From: Cycloclasticus sp. 46_120_T64
Lineage (GTDB): Bacteria; Pseudomonadota; Gammaproteobacteria; Methylococcales; Cycloclasticaceae
Direction: 5' to 3'
NCBI GenBank assembly: GCA_002162695.1
Contig: MAAM01000009.1
Coordinates: 1-64,000 of the forward strand
Length of the DNA: 64,000 bases
The notes under the pieces were generated by a model. The model was given only the letters and a program-made list of their open reading frames with translations, did no database searches and was not told where the DNA came from. Shown here one piece after another: positions 1 through 11,821 of the stretch (the stretch's first letter is position 1; the number at the start of each line of letters is the position of its first letter). The translations under genes and the position numbers were made by a program.

Positions 1-83
1 GACTACAAGGTTGATAGGCACGGTGTGGAAGCGCAGTAATGTGTGAAGCTAACGTGTACTAATTGCCCGTGAGGCTTGACCAT
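1..83 (+). rRNA. rrl: 23S rRNA, 3' end (partial)
   Basis: The first ~83 bases match the conserved 3' end of bacterial 23S rRNA as I know it: the GACTACAAGGTTGATAGG segment, the GTGTGGAAGCGCAGTAATG helix and the terminal GGCTTGACC strand that pairs with the 5' end of the molecule. The gene starts upstream of the window, so only the tail is seen. The exact 3' end is uncertain by a few bases. The short open frame antisense to it is not a gene. Confidence 0.93.
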
Positions 84-178
84 ATAACACCCAAAAGGGT
101 TGTTGTATGAGTAAATAACGACTATATGAATAGATGTACAACTTTCTAAATTATTGCAGAGAAATCTGTATGCCGATT

Positions 179-296
179 TGCCTGGTGGCAATAGCGAGCG
201 TGTACCACCCGATCCCATCTCGACCTCGGAAGTGAAACCGCTTAGCGCCGATGATAGTGTGGCAGTAGCCATGTGAAAGTAGGGAACCGCCAGGCT
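179..296 (+). rRNA. rrf: 5S rRNA
   Basis: About 118 bases beginning TGCCTGGTGGCAATAGCG and ending with the complementary GGGAACCGCCAGGC. The terminal helix (GCCTGGTGG with CCGCCAGGC) pairs with one G-U. Internal landmarks such as GATCCCATC, GAAGTGAAACC and AGCGCCGATGATAGTGTGG are those of gammaproteobacterial 5S rRNA. It follows 23S by ~95 bases with no tRNA in the spacer. Confidence 0.96.
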
Positions 297-303
297 TTTA
301 CAC

Positions 304-335
304 CAAAAACCCGCTCAATGAGCGGGTTTTTTTTT
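304..335 (+). terminator. Rho-independent terminator of the rRNA operon
   Basis: An inverted repeat AACCCGCT-caatg-AGCGGGTT is followed by a run of nine T, 8 bases after 5S rRNA. No further rRNA or tRNA follows, so the operon ends here. Confidence 0.93.
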
Positions 336-576
336 GCCTGAAATAAATATATAACGGAATTAAGCGCTATTTTCTCAGGCTGAATGCTCTTCGCTTACTC
401 AAGGGATGGGGCTTATGGCTTGATTTTTAGCTTGTTGGATTATCTTTTACGTCATTAGTCATAAAAGACGGCTTTATTACGCTATTGTCGATGCCAAAAG
501 GCTGCCCCGTTTCTTTGTATTATGCGATTTTTTGTGACTTACCAAGTCGGTTTAATGTCGATGCCTTGTTTTAATT

Positions 577-604
577 GTTGAAATTCATATTTTCGTCCCC
601 ATAA
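577..604 (+). promoter_or_regulatory. Heat-shock sigma-32 type promoter of htpG
   Basis: GTTGAAA (577-583), 13 bases, then CCCCATAA (597-604), closely matching the RpoH consensus CTTGAAA-N11-16-CCCCATNT. It lies 40 bases upstream of the htpG start in an otherwise AT-rich 348-base gap (297-644) that holds only the rRNA terminator and this site. htpG is an RpoH target in E. coli, which supports the call. Confidence 0.8.
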
Positions 605-644
605 CTTTAGACAAGTAATAAAGTAAATTTGATGAGGGTTTTTT

Positions 645-2552
645 ATGGGTACGGTTAAAGAGCAAAGCGATAAGCAAACGCTTGGGTTTGAAGCAGAAAC
701 AAAGCAAGTGTTGAGCATGATGATTCACTCGCTTTATAGTAATAAAGAGATATTTTTACGTGAATATATTTCGAATGCATCTGATGCAGCCGATAAACTA
801 CGTTTTGCGGCGTTATCGGATGAGGCTCTCTATGAAGGCGATGGCGATTTAAAAATTCGTGTCAGTGTCGATAAAGAGGCGAAAACTTTAACCATTGCTG
901 ATAACGGTATTGGTATGAGTGCTGAAGAGGTGAAAAAGTATATCGGTACGATTGCTCACTCCGGCACTAAAAAGTTTTTTGAATCACTAACCGGTGATGA
1001 GAGTAAAGACAGTCAAATGATTGGCCAGTTTGGGGTTGGTTTTTATTCTGGCTTTATCGTTGCTGATAAGGTGAGTTTGGTAACGCGTAAAGCGGGTGCT
1101 GAAAGCTCATCGGCAGTCCGCTGGGAATCAACTGGTGAAGGCGAATATACTCTGGAGACTGTTGAAAAATCGGCTCGTGGTACAGAAGTAACCTTGCACT
1201 TGAAGGAAGAGGAGGGTGAGTTTTTAGAGTCTTATCGTCTACAGAGCATTATCCATAAGTTTTCTGAGCACCTAGATATTCCTATTTTGATGAAAAATGA
1301 GAATAAGGCTGAAGATAAAGAAGACGAGCCTGATGAAGTCGCTATTAATAGTGCGACGGCCATGTGGTCAAAAGCTAAAAATGAGTTAAAAGAAGAAGAC
1401 TATAACGAATTTTATAAACAAACCTCTAATGACTTTCAAGATCCTCTTGCGTATACACATAGCAAGGTAGAGGGAACTAATGAGTACACCTTATTGTTGT
1501 ATGTACCTGCTAAAGCTCCTTTTGATATGTGGGATAGGGAGTCTAAGACGGGCGTTAAATTATACGTAAAGCGCACATTTATCATGGAAGGTGGTGAGTT
1601 GATGCCGCGTTACTTGCGTTTTATCAAGGGTGTGATTGACTCAGACAGCTTGCCGTTAAATGTTTCTCGTGAATTATTGCAGCAAAGTAAGCAGATTGAT
1701 TCACTGAAAGCGGGCGCGGTTAAAAAAGTGTTGTCGCTAATTGAAGGTTTATCTAAGAAGCAGCCTGAGCAATATGCAGCTTTATGGGCTGAGTTCGGTG
1801 CGGTGCTTAAAGAAGGTCCTATTGAAGACGTAAAAAATAAGGATCGTGTTGCTAAGTTATTACGTTTTGCATCAACAAAAACTGATGGTAAACAAAGCTT
1901 AGGTTTGGCTGAATACATCGAGAATATGCAACAAGGGCAGGACAAAATCTACTACTTAACGGGTAGCGCGTATGCCACCGTTAAAAATAGTCCTCACCTC
2001 GAAGTCTTCAAGAAAAGGGGTATTGAGGTGCTGTTGCTTACGGACCATGTGGATGAATGGTTGGTTCAACATATGCCCGAGTTTGATGGCAAGTCACTAC
2101 AGTCAGTTGCAAAAGGTAATTTGGATCTTGATGGTGCTGATAATAAAGATGATGCTGATAAATCAGATGATGATAAGAAGGTCGAGGAGTCTTTAACTAG
2201 TGTTTTGGAGCAAATTAAGAAAGAGTTAGAGGGTAAGGTTAAAGAGGTGCGAATTAGTACGCGTTTAACAGACTCTCCTGCGTGTTTAGTTGCCGATGAG
2301 CATGAAATGGGTGCTCATATGGAACGGATTATGAAAGCAGCAGGCCAAGATATGCCGCCAACGTTGCCTACATTTGAAGTGAATGCTGAGCATGCCTTAA
2401 TTCAGCGCTTAAAAGATGAGGCTGATGATGAGAGGTTCGCGGATCTAGCTAACTTGTTATTTGAACAAGCCTTATTGAGTGAAGGTGGCCAGTTAGAAGA
2501 TCCAGCAACGTTTGTGCATCGTTTAAATAAATTGCTGCAATCGTTGTTATAA
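645..2552 (+). CDS. htpG: Molecular chaperone HtpG (Hsp90)
   Basis: Bacterial Hsp90, an ATP-dependent cytoplasmic chaperone. At 635 residues it has the family's normal length. The N-terminal GHKL ATPase carries the Glu40/Asn44 helix (ISNASDAADKLRF), the DNGIGM loop (86-91) and GQFGVGFYS (127-135). The middle domain has the conserved SRELLQ segment. A very acidic Asp/Lys-rich insert lies near residues 495-520, before the C-terminal dimerisation domain. The start follows GAGGG at a normal distance. The gene is monocistronic: heat-shock promoter in front and a strong hairpin terminator behind. Confidence 0.98.
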   Translation: MGTVKEQSDKQTLGFEAETKQVLSMMIHSLYSNKEIFLREYISNASDAADKLRFAALSDEALYEGDGDLKIRVSVDKEAKTLTIADNGIGMSAEEVKKYIGTIAHSGTKKFFESLTGDESKDSQMIGQFGVGFYSGFIVADKVSLVTRKAGAESSSAVRWESTGEGEYTLETVEKSARGTEVTLHLKEEEGEFLESYRLQSIIHKFSEHLDIPILMKNENKAEDKEDEPDEVAINSATAMWSKAKNELKEEDYNEFYKQTSNDFQDPLAYTHSKVEGTNEYTLLLYVPAKAPFDMWDRESKTGVKLYVKRTFIMEGGELMPRYLRFIKGVIDSDSLPLNVSRELLQQSKQIDSLKAGAVKKVLSLIEGLSKKQPEQYAALWAEFGAVLKEGPIEDVKNKDRVAKLLRFASTKTDGKQSLGLAEYIENMQQGQDKIYYLTGSAYATVKNSPHLEVFKKRGIEVLLLTDHVDEWLVQHMPEFDGKSLQSVAKGNLDLDGADNKDDADKSDDDKKVEESLTSVLEQIKKELEGKVKEVRISTRLTDSPACLVADEHEMGAHMERIMKAAGQDMPPTLPTFEVNAEHALIQRLKDEADDERFADLANLLFEQALLSEGGQLEDPATFVHRLNKLLQSLL

Positions 2553-2581
2553 GTCAACGACTAGCTAGTTTATAAAACAAT

Positions 2582-2610
2582 AAAAAGGCGGGTATTTCCC
2601 GCCTTTTTAT
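2582..2610. terminator. Bidirectional terminator between htpG and the His-rich gene
   Basis: AAAAAGGCGGG-tattt-CCCGCCTTTTT is a perfect stem with A-runs on one side and T-runs on the other, so it can stop transcription from htpG (plus strand) and from the convergent minus-strand gene ending at 2646. Confidence 0.92.
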
Positions 2611-2645
2611 TGCCGGTGGACTTCGTGGTATGACTATTTATCGGC

Positions 2646-3047
2646 CTAAAACCTCAAATAAATGCGTATTGGCTGATGGCGGGCATACGAATGTCGCTTG
2701 CTGCGTGATGTAGGGTAAGGGCTTGAGTAGTATTTGCTCGCTTGTAGGTGTGGATAGTAGTTCTGTTTCAGTGCCTTATGCTGCTGCCTACGTGCCTGGT
2801 GTGAGTAGTGTTTTGCATGCTTATAAGGCAAACTTTGCAGTATAGCGTTGGGATGATTGCTGTGCCGTGATGGGCGGTGATGATGTTTCCAGTGCCTGAT
2901 GGGCTTTGTCTGCTGCGTGTGGTGGAACGGGTGTTGATAGATTGAATGCTGCTTGGCCGATAAGAATGTTCGCGGGTCGCTTTGTGCAAGCAATGTAGGG
3001 CTGATGAAGATGAAACTGAAAAAGGCGCAAGTAACGAGTGTTTTCAT
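2646..3047 (-). CDS. Small exported His/Lys/Tyr-rich protein of unknown function
   Basis: Not recognised as any named family. The 133-residue product starts with a typical signal peptide (MKTLV, hydrophobic core, cleavage probably after LLAQ near residue 22). The ~111-residue mature part has about 17 His, 20 Lys/Arg and 10 Tyr but only one acidic residue, with clusters such as HWKHHH and KYYSSPYP. A longer upstream frame exists, but this ATG is preceded by AAAGGATAAG, a good ribosome binding site, and gives the signal peptide. It ends at the bidirectional terminator and lies 97 bases after queF on the same strand. Metal or polyanion binding is possible from composition only. There is no cysteine in the mature part. 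Confidence 0.7.
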   Translation of the reverse strand: MKTLVTCAFFSFIFISPTLLAQSDPRTFLSAKQHSIYQHPFHHTQQTKPIRHWKHHHRPSRHSNHPNAILQSLPYKHAKHYSHQARRQQHKALKQNYYPHLQASKYYSSPYPTSRSKRHSYARHQPIRIYLRF

Positions 3048-3060
3048 GATCTTATCCTTT

Positions 3061-3092
3061 AACTGCGCTAACGGTATTATTAGCGTGCAGTT
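3061..3092 (-). promoter_or_regulatory. Imperfect inverted repeat in the leader of the His-rich gene
   Basis: AACTGCGCTAA (3061-3071) and TTAGCGTGCAGTT (3080-3092) are complementary apart from a 2-base bulge. The element lies 13-45 bases upstream of the start codon at 3047, just ahead of the ribosome binding site. It could be an operator or an RNA hairpin. There is no T-run, so it is not a terminator. Confidence 0.45.
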
Positions 3093-3144
3093 AAAGAATA
3101 AGTTATTGCGATGAATACGAGCTGAATACCAGCCCTTGGTATAA

Positions 3145-3534
3145 TTAAGGGAGTTGTACAGGCGTGGCTGGCAGCCAATCAGCCGCTTTATGTTCGGCAA
3201 CAACGGTTGTGTAAACCCCTCCACGGACATTAAACTCGGCAGATAAACGCATAAACCGAGGTTCGCAGGCTTTTACTAAGTCATTAAGAATCTCATTGGT
3301 AACTGCTTCATGGAATGCGCCTCTATCACGGTAAGACCATACATAAAGTTTAAATGATTTAAGCTCAATGCAGCTTTCATTGGGCACGTATTCTAGTGTC
3401 AGTGTGGCGAAATCAGGCTGACCTGTTTTAGGACATAAGCAGGTGAACTCTGGGGTGTCGATGCGAATGGTGTAATCGCGTTCGGTATTAGGGTTTGGGA
3501 ATGTTTCAAGGTCGGTGTTTGCTTGTGTGCTCAT
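3145..3534 (-). CDS. queF: NADPH-dependent 7-cyano-7-deazaguanine reductase
   Basis: QueF reduces preQ0 to preQ1 in queuosine synthesis for tRNA. The 129-residue length fits the short, unimodular class (YkvM type) rather than the ~280-residue E. coli class. The signature CPKTGQPDF is present with the nucleophile Cys34 and Asp41 at the same 7-residue spacing as in the B. subtilis enzyme, followed by a Glu-rich [13 protein letters not shown] segment. No other queuosine gene is nearby. Transcription may run on into the His-rich gene, since no terminator is visible between them. Confidence 0.95.
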   Translation of the reverse strand: MSTQANTDLETFPNPNTERDYTIRIDTPEFTCLCPKTGQPDFATLTLEYVPNESCIELKSFKLYVWSYRDRGAFHEAVTNEILNDLVKACEPRFMRLSAEFNVRGGVYTTVVAEHKAADWLPATPVQLP

Positions 3535-3901
3535 TTTATTTAACTGGCTTTGTCATAAAGCGCTAATTTTACAATGAATTGGTATAGGGGGCAGATTAAA
3601 TCTGTGCTCTCTTTGGGCTTTGCTGATTCTGCACTTTTGGACGTTATAATTTGATGAAAATATATAAAAGAAGCGTAGTTTGTTGTAGCTGCCTTTTGAT
3701 ACAGTTATGATTTTGTTCGAACGATAATGTTATCGGCGGTATTGTTTTACTTTGGGTAGGCTTGTTTTATATGTTTGCTGGGTGTGATGGCTGCGGGTAG
3801 CTGTTTCTGCATGCAATATGAGTTGAATTATTCAGTTTGGCTAGCCTGAGGCTCCGCGAATACGGTAGTGATTAAAAATGATTATTTTAGGAAGAGTATA
3901 A
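3535..3901. other. Intergenic region between queF and zipA
   Basis: A 367-base AT-rich gap between divergent genes. It holds a perfect TATAAT at 3645-3650 without a convincing -35 at normal spacing (TTGCTG at 3620-3625 would give a 19-base gap) and a small palindrome CGATAA-tg-TTATCG at 3722-3735. The latter could be an operator for either divergent unit. No open frame with coding character is visible, and no preQ1 riboswitch was recognised. Confidence 0.4.
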
Positions 3902-6687
<2,786 letters not shown>

Positions 6688-6693
6688 GGATGC

Positions 6694-7842
6694 ATGATTA
6701 TGGACGATAGCTTGGAAACTCAGGTTTGTATGTTGGAAAGCCACATGGATGGCATGATTGAGCGAGCGAAAAAAAATGAAGAGATGCTGAAGCGCTTTCA
6801 GGATTTGGATATGCGTTTGTTATCGCTCAATTCCTTGCGTGAATTGGTTGAGCATATTCACGATGATGCCAAGTTGGTGTTTAAACTGACGTCCTTATCG
6901 CTGGTGTTGGCGGATGCTAGCGGCGAAATCCAGCAATTCTTAGCCGAAGATGGTTTTAAATTTGATGAATTTAGCAGTGTTATCTTGTTGTCTGAGGTGG
7001 CGCTGTTTAAAGCTAAATTGGGTTTGTCGCCAAGCGTGTTACTGGGTGAGGCCGAGCGGGTTTTACCGAAAGAATTTTGGCCGTCGAGCGTGCCTATGCC
7101 AACAACGGTGGCGGTTATTCCCTTGCTGCGAAGAGGGGTTTATTTAGGCTGTATGGTATTCGGTAGTGAAGATAAGGTGCGCTTTCAGGTGGATATGGCG
7201 ACCTATTTTTTAGACCGCTTAGGTCGGGTGCTGAGTGTTTGCATGGAAAACACCCTGAATTACGAACAGTTAAGGCGCAGTAGCTTGTTTGATACTCTCA
7301 CAGGGATTAATAACCGGCGTTTTTTTGAACAGCGTATTGATGAGGAATTATTGCGTTCGATTCGGACCGGCGATAGTTTGACCTGTCTGTTTATTGATAT
7401 CGACTGGTTCAAAAAGGTCAATGATAATTACGGGCATCAAGTGGGTGATACCGCACTACGGCACGTGGCGACGGTGTTGCGGGAGCAATTAAGGAGTAAT
7501 GATATTTTGGCGCGTTATGGCGGGGAGGAGTTTGTTGCCCTGTTGCCAACGGCGAATGAGCGAAAAGGTGTTGAGGTCGCGGAAAGAATGCGTGCCGCGG
7601 TAGCGAGTTCGCTCGTTAAACTGTTGGATGAACAAGAGTTAAGTATTACCGTGTCAATTGGGGTATCCACCTGTGTGGTTGATGAAATCGGTGTACTCAG
7701 TCCGATTGATCGTACGGTTTTGATTGGGGTGGCTGATGAAGCCTTGTATCGGGCAAAAGATGCGGGGCGTAATCGAGTAATGAGTGGTGGTGAAGTAAGT
7801 ATCTCCTCGCAACGGGGTGTCGCCACAGTTAATTCAGCCTAG
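6694..7842 (+). CDS. DUF484/GAF-like diguanylate cyclase
   Basis: Predicted cytoplasmic enzyme making cyclic-di-GMP from two GTP. Residues 1-60 form a helical, probably coiled-coil segment; residues ~60-185 resemble DUF484/GAF sensory domains; the GGDEF domain spans ~196-370. The active site is GGEEF (276-280). An RxxD inhibitory site (RSND, 267-270) lies exactly five residues upstream, so product feedback is expected. No membrane segment is seen. There are two in-frame ATGs (6694 and 6700); AGGGA upstream suits either. The gene follows ligA by 6 bases. The signal sensed is unknown. Confidence 0.9.
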   Translation: MIMDDSLETQVCMLESHMDGMIERAKKNEEMLKRFQDLDMRLLSLNSLRELVEHIHDDAKLVFKLTSLSLVLADASGEIQQFLAEDGFKFDEFSSVILLSEVALFKAKLGLSPSVLLGEAERVLPKEFWPSSVPMPTTVAVIPLLRRGVYLGCMVFGSEDKVRFQVDMATYFLDRLGRVLSVCMENTLNYEQLRRSSLFDTLTGINNRRFFEQRIDEELLRSIRTGDSLTCLFIDIDWFKKVNDNYGHQVGDTALRHVATVLREQLRSNDILARYGGEEFVALLPTANERKGVEVAERMRAAVASSLVKLLDEQELSITVSIGVSTCVVDEIGVLSPIDRTVLIGVADEALYRAKDAGRNRVMSGGEVSISSQRGVATVNSA

Positions 7843-7930
7843 AAAAACGGTTCTTTTTGACGGGGGGAATCCTTTTAAGTGTGGGCCGGTGTCGGCTCGT
7901 CGGCGCTTTATGTCCGAAGCGTAAACAAAG

Positions 7931-7960
7931 TTATCAAGCATGGGTATCTTAGGGTATAAT
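7931..7960 (+). promoter_or_regulatory. Candidate sigma-70 promoter of gyrA
   Basis: TTATCA (7931-7936), 18 bases, TATAAT (7955-7960). The -10 is perfect and the -35 matches 4 of 6 positions. It would give a ~107-base leader before the gyrA ATG at 8074. Confidence 0.55.
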
Positions 7961-8073
7961 TTCGGCTTTATTTTTCATTAATTTTTAGGCGATTGGCAAC
8001 GATGTAAGAGTTGTGCTGTATTACCTTTTCTGTAGTTTTTTTGAATCATTTGCATCTAAGGGGATACCGGCAC

Positions 8074-10680
8074 ATGGCAGAGCTCGTAAAAGAAACGATA
8101 CCAGTCAATATTGAAGACGAAATGCGTCAGTCCTATTTGGACTATGCAATGAGCGTTATTGTTGGTCGAGCATTACCTGATGTGCGTGATGGTTTGAAAC
8201 CCGTGCATCGTCGTGTTTTATTTGCCATGCACGTGCTGAATAATGATTGGAATAAACCCTATAAGAAATCGGCGCGTATCGTCGGTGACGTAATCGGTAA
8301 GTATCACCCGCATGGCGATACCGCTGTTTATGACACCATCGTGCGGATGGCGCAGCCTTTTTCAATGCGCCATATGTTGGTTGATGGTCAAGGTAACTTT
8401 GGCTCGGTGGATGGTGATTCTGCAGCGGCGATGCGTTATACCGAAATTAGAATGGCTAAGTTATCGCATGAGATGCTGGCCGATATCGATAAAGAAACGG
8501 TCGATTTTAACGCCAACTACGATGAGTCCGAATCGGAACCTGCCGTGTTTCCAGCGCGTGTTCCGATGTTATTGATTAATGGTTCATCCGGTATTGCGGT
8601 GGGCATGGCGACCAATATTCCGCCACACAACCTAGCTGAAATTACTAACGCTTGCCTACGGTTGATTGATAACCCAGAAATAACCATCGATCAATTAATG
8701 GAGAGTGTGCCGGGGCCCGATTTCCCTACGGCGGGTATTATTAACGGTGCGGCAGGCATTCGTGAGGCTTACCATACGGGCCGAGGAAAAATTTATTTAC
8801 GTGCTCAATACCACGTTGAGGGCCAAGAAAACACCAATGGCAAGCTGTCTATTGTGGTGACAGAGCTGCCTTATCAGGTTAATAAGGCGCGTTTATTAGA
8901 AAAAATTGCCCACTTGGTAAAAGATGCTCGCTTAGAAGGTATCTCTGGTTTACGCGACGAGTCTGATAAAGACGGTATGCGGATGGTCATCGAGCTGAAA
9001 CGCGGCGAGGTACCCGAGGTTATTATTAATAACCTGTATCAGCAAACGCAGTTGCAGAACGTGTTTGGCATCAATATGGTGGCCTTGATCGATGGTCGAC
9101 CTAAGTGTTTAAACCTAAAACAAATTTTAGAAGCCTTCGTTGATCACCGACGCGAAGTGGTAACCCGTAGAACAATTTATGATTTACGTAAAGCACGTGA
9201 GCGTGCGCACACCCTTGAAGGTTTAGCGGTTGCCTTATCCAATATTGATGAAATGATTGCTTTGATTAAGGCCGCGAAAACACCGGCTGAAGCGAAGGTG
9301 AGTTTGTTGGCCCACGCTTGGCAGCCGGGTCTGGTGTCTGAGTTGTTATCGAAGTCAGATTCTAATCGTTCTCGCCCGGATAAATTAGACGATCATTATG
9401 GTTTGGTTGCGGCTAACTATCACCTGTCACCGGCACAAGCGCAGGCTATTTTAGAACTGCGTCTACACCGTTTGACTGGGCTTGAGCAAGATAAAATATT
9501 ACAAGAATATAGAGACCTGATTCTAGTGATTGATGAGTTGCTGGAGATTTTAGGCAGCCGAATTCGTTTGATGGAAGTGATTAGTGGTGAACTGATTAAG
9601 CTCATTGAAGAATACAAGGAAGATCGTCGTACGCAGATCGTTGATAAATTCCTTAACTTAACCGCCGAAGACTTAATTACCGAAGAGGACATGGTGGTTA
9701 CCTTGTCGCATGAGGGTTATGTTAAATCTCAGCCGTTAACGGCTTATGCGGCGCAGCGTCGTGGTGGTAAGGGCAAAACCGCTGCCAATACGAAGAACGA
9801 AGACTTTATTGAAAAGCTATTTATTGCCAATACGCATGACACCGTGTTGTGCTTCTCAAGTAAAGGTAAGGTGTATTGGTTACGTGTATTTAACTTGCCG
9901 GTGGCGAGTCGGATTGCACGTGGTAAGCCGATTGTGAACCTATTGCCGTTAGAGGCAGATGAACGGATTAATGCTATTTTGCCGATTCGTCAGTTTAATG
10001 AAGATGAGTACATATTCATGGCAACTGAGTCAGGCACGGTGAAGAAGACCTACATTAAAGAATTTGAAAAGCCTCGTGCAAATGGCAAAATTGCCATCGA
10101 TTTACGTGAGGACGATACCTTGGTTGGGGTGGCGGTGACCGATGGCGAAAAAGAAGTCATGTTATTTGCCAGTTCGGGTAAGGTTGCTTCCTTTAAAGAA
10201 TCCGATGTTCGGGTGATGGGCCGTACTGCCAGTGGTGTTCGTGGTATGCGTTTGAAGGACGATGAACGAATCATTTCGTTGATTATTTCGCAACCAGGAA
10301 CCGTGTTGACCTTAACTGAAAATGGTTACGGTAAACGCACCCAGATTGAAGAATACCCTATTCATAAACGTGGTGGCCAAGGTGTTATCGCGATGCAAAC
10401 CAGCGAACGTAACGGAGCTTTGGTAGGGGCGGTGCTTGTTGATGATAGCGATGAGCTGATGTTGATTACCGATGGCGGTACCTTGGTTAGAACGCGTACC
10501 GCAGAGATTTCAATCCTAGGTAGAAACACCCAAGGTGTGCGAGTGATCCGCCCGGCGGATAATGAAAAAGTGATCGGCCTAGATAGAATTGCTAATTTGG
10601 CTGATGAAAATGAACAAGATGGCGATGAAAACGAAGCAGAAGGTTTAGCTAGCGACGATTCAGCGGCAGATGAAATTTAA
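8074..10680 (+). CDS. gyrA: DNA gyrase subunit A
   Basis: Breakage-reunion subunit of gyrase, 868 residues. The start at 8074 follows AAGGGGA at good spacing and gives the conserved [18 protein letters not shown]-terminus; an upstream TTG in the same frame is not credible. The catalytic tyrosine is Tyr122 (AAMRYTE). The quinolone region reads [10 protein letters not shown] with Thr83 and Asp87 in E. coli numbering; Thr83 is also the natural residue in Pseudomonas aeruginosa. The C-terminal beta-pinwheel has the GQGG-type box (KRGGQGV) and the protein ends in an acidic tail. It leads the serC-rpsA gene run. Confidence 0.98.
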   Translation: MAELVKETIPVNIEDEMRQSYLDYAMSVIVGRALPDVRDGLKPVHRRVLFAMHVLNNDWNKPYKKSARIVGDVIGKYHPHGDTAVYDTIVRMAQPFSMRHMLVDGQGNFGSVDGDSAAAMRYTEIRMAKLSHEMLADIDKETVDFNANYDESESEPAVFPARVPMLLINGSSGIAVGMATNIPPHNLAEITNACLRLIDNPEITIDQLMESVPGPDFPTAGIINGAAGIREAYHTGRGKIYLRAQYHVEGQENTNGKLSIVVTELPYQVNKARLLEKIAHLVKDARLEGISGLRDESDKDGMRMVIELKRGEVPEVIINNLYQQTQLQNVFGINMVALIDGRPKCLNLKQILEAFVDHRREVVTRRTIYDLRKARERAHTLEGLAVALSNIDEMIALIKAAKTPAEAKVSLLAHAWQPGLVSELLSKSDSNRSRPDKLDDHYGLVAANYHLSPAQAQAILELRLHRLTGLEQDKILQEYRDLILVIDELLEILGSRIRLMEVISGELIKLIEEYKEDRRTQIVDKFLNLTAEDLITEEDMVVTLSHEGYVKSQPLTAYAAQRRGGKGKTAANTKNEDFIEKLFIANTHDTVLCFSSKGKVYWLRVFNLPVASRIARGKPIVNLLPLEADERINAILPIRQFNEDEYIFMATESGTVKKTYIKEFEKPRANGKIAIDLREDDTLVGVAVTDGEKEVMLFASSGKVASFKESDVRVMGRTASGVRGMRLKDDERIISLIISQPGTVLTLTENGYGKRTQIEEYPIHKRGGQGVIAMQTSERNGALVGAVLVDDSDELMLITDGGTLVRTRTAEISILGRNTQGVRVIRPADNEKVIGLDRIANLADENEQDGDENEAEGLASDDSAADEI

Positions 10681-10706
10681 AGATTAATTGTTTAAAGGAG
10701 ATTTGA

Positions 10707-11789
10707 ATGTCCCGCGTTTATAATTTTAGTGCAGGCCCAGCGGCCGTGCCGCAGGAAGTGTTAGAGACGGCTCAAAAAGAGATGCTTGATTGGAATGGAT
10801 CAGGTATGTCGGTCATGGAGATGAGCCATCGTGGGAAGGAATTCGTATCGATTGCCGAAAAAGCTGAGGCTGATGTTAGAGAATTAATGAATATACCTTC
10901 AAACTATAAGGTTTTATTCTTACAAGGTGGTGCTACTACACAATTCTCAATGGTGCCAATGAACCTATTACGTGGCAATAATAAAGCCTGTTACGTGAAT
11001 ACGGGCGCATGGTCTAAGAAGGCGATTAAAGAAGCTAAAATTCATTGTGATGTGCAAGTTTCTGCTAGCTCAGAAGACGATAATTTTATGTCTATCCCTG
11101 CGCAAGATAGCTGGAATATCGACCCAAACGCGGCCTATTTACATTACACCAGTAATGAAACGATTGGTGGTGTTGAGTTCCAAAATATCCCTGATGTGGG
11201 TGATATTAATTTGGTCGCTGATATGTCGTCTAATATTCTTTCAAGAGAGATTGATGTTAGCAAGTTTGCCGTTATTTATGCAGGTGGACAAAAGAACATG
11301 GGGCCATCCGGTATTGCTTTAACCATCGTACGTGACGATCTCATTGGTGAGACGATGGCTGGTACCCCCTCTATGCTAGATTATAAAAACCACGCAGATG
11401 CGGATTCAATGTTCAATACCCCGGCTACTTATAGCTGGTACTTAATGGGTTTGGTATTTGATTGGATCAAGAAAAATGGTGGTGTTAAAGGTATCGAAGA
11501 AAGAAATATGCGTAAAGCGGCCAAACTGTATGCGGCCATTGATGGTTCTGACTTTTACGCAAACCCGGTTGAAGTATCCGTGCGATCACGTATGAACGTG
11601 CCGTTTACCTTGGCAAACAGCGAATTAGACGCGTTGTTTTTAAGTGAAGCAAAGACTGCGGGTTTAGTGACCTTAAAAGGTCATCGCTCAGTGGGTGGAA
11701 TGCGTGCAAGTATTTACAATGCCATGCCTGGAGAAGGTATTGATGCGTTAATCAGCATGATGGCTGAGTTTGAAAGAACCAAAGCATAA
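10707..11789 (+). CDS. serC: Phosphoserine aminotransferase
   Basis: PLP enzyme converting 3-phosphohydroxypyruvate to phosphoserine (serine synthesis) and serving in pyridoxine synthesis. The 360-residue length is normal. The N-terminus MSRVYNFSAGPAAVP and the PLP lysine motif GGQKNMGPSG (Lys near residue 197) are diagnostic. AAAGGAG precedes the ATG. It sits 26 bases after gyrA and is followed by the serA-type gene, so two consecutive serine-pathway steps are adjacent. Confidence 0.97.
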   Translation: MSRVYNFSAGPAAVPQEVLETAQKEMLDWNGSGMSVMEMSHRGKEFVSIAEKAEADVRELMNIPSNYKVLFLQGGATTQFSMVPMNLLRGNNKACYVNTGAWSKKAIKEAKIHCDVQVSASSEDDNFMSIPAQDSWNIDPNAAYLHYTSNETIGGVEFQNIPDVGDINLVADMSSNILSREIDVSKFAVIYAGGQKNMGPSGIALTIVRDDLIGETMAGTPSMLDYKNHADADSMFNTPATYSWYLMGLVFDWIKKNGGVKGIEERNMRKAAKLYAAIDGSDFYANPVEVSVRSRMNVPFTLANSELDALFLSEAKTAGLVTLKGHRSVGGMRASIYNAMPGEGIDALISMMAEFERTKA

Positions 11790-11821
11790 AATCAATTTAG
11801 ACAATATTAAAGGTTAGTAAA

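Noticed and set aside
84-178. Possible tRNA in the 23S-5S spacer
   Set aside because: Too short and no cloverleaf or TTCGANNC-type arm is present.
3-272. 89-residue minus-strand open frame
   Set aside because: It lies entirely across 23S and 5S rRNA; it is a shadow of structured RNA sequence.
3048-3230. Longer N-terminus for the His-rich protein
   Set aside because: The upstream extension overlaps queF, lacks a ribosome binding site and would bury the signal peptide; the internal ATG at 3047 has a good site.
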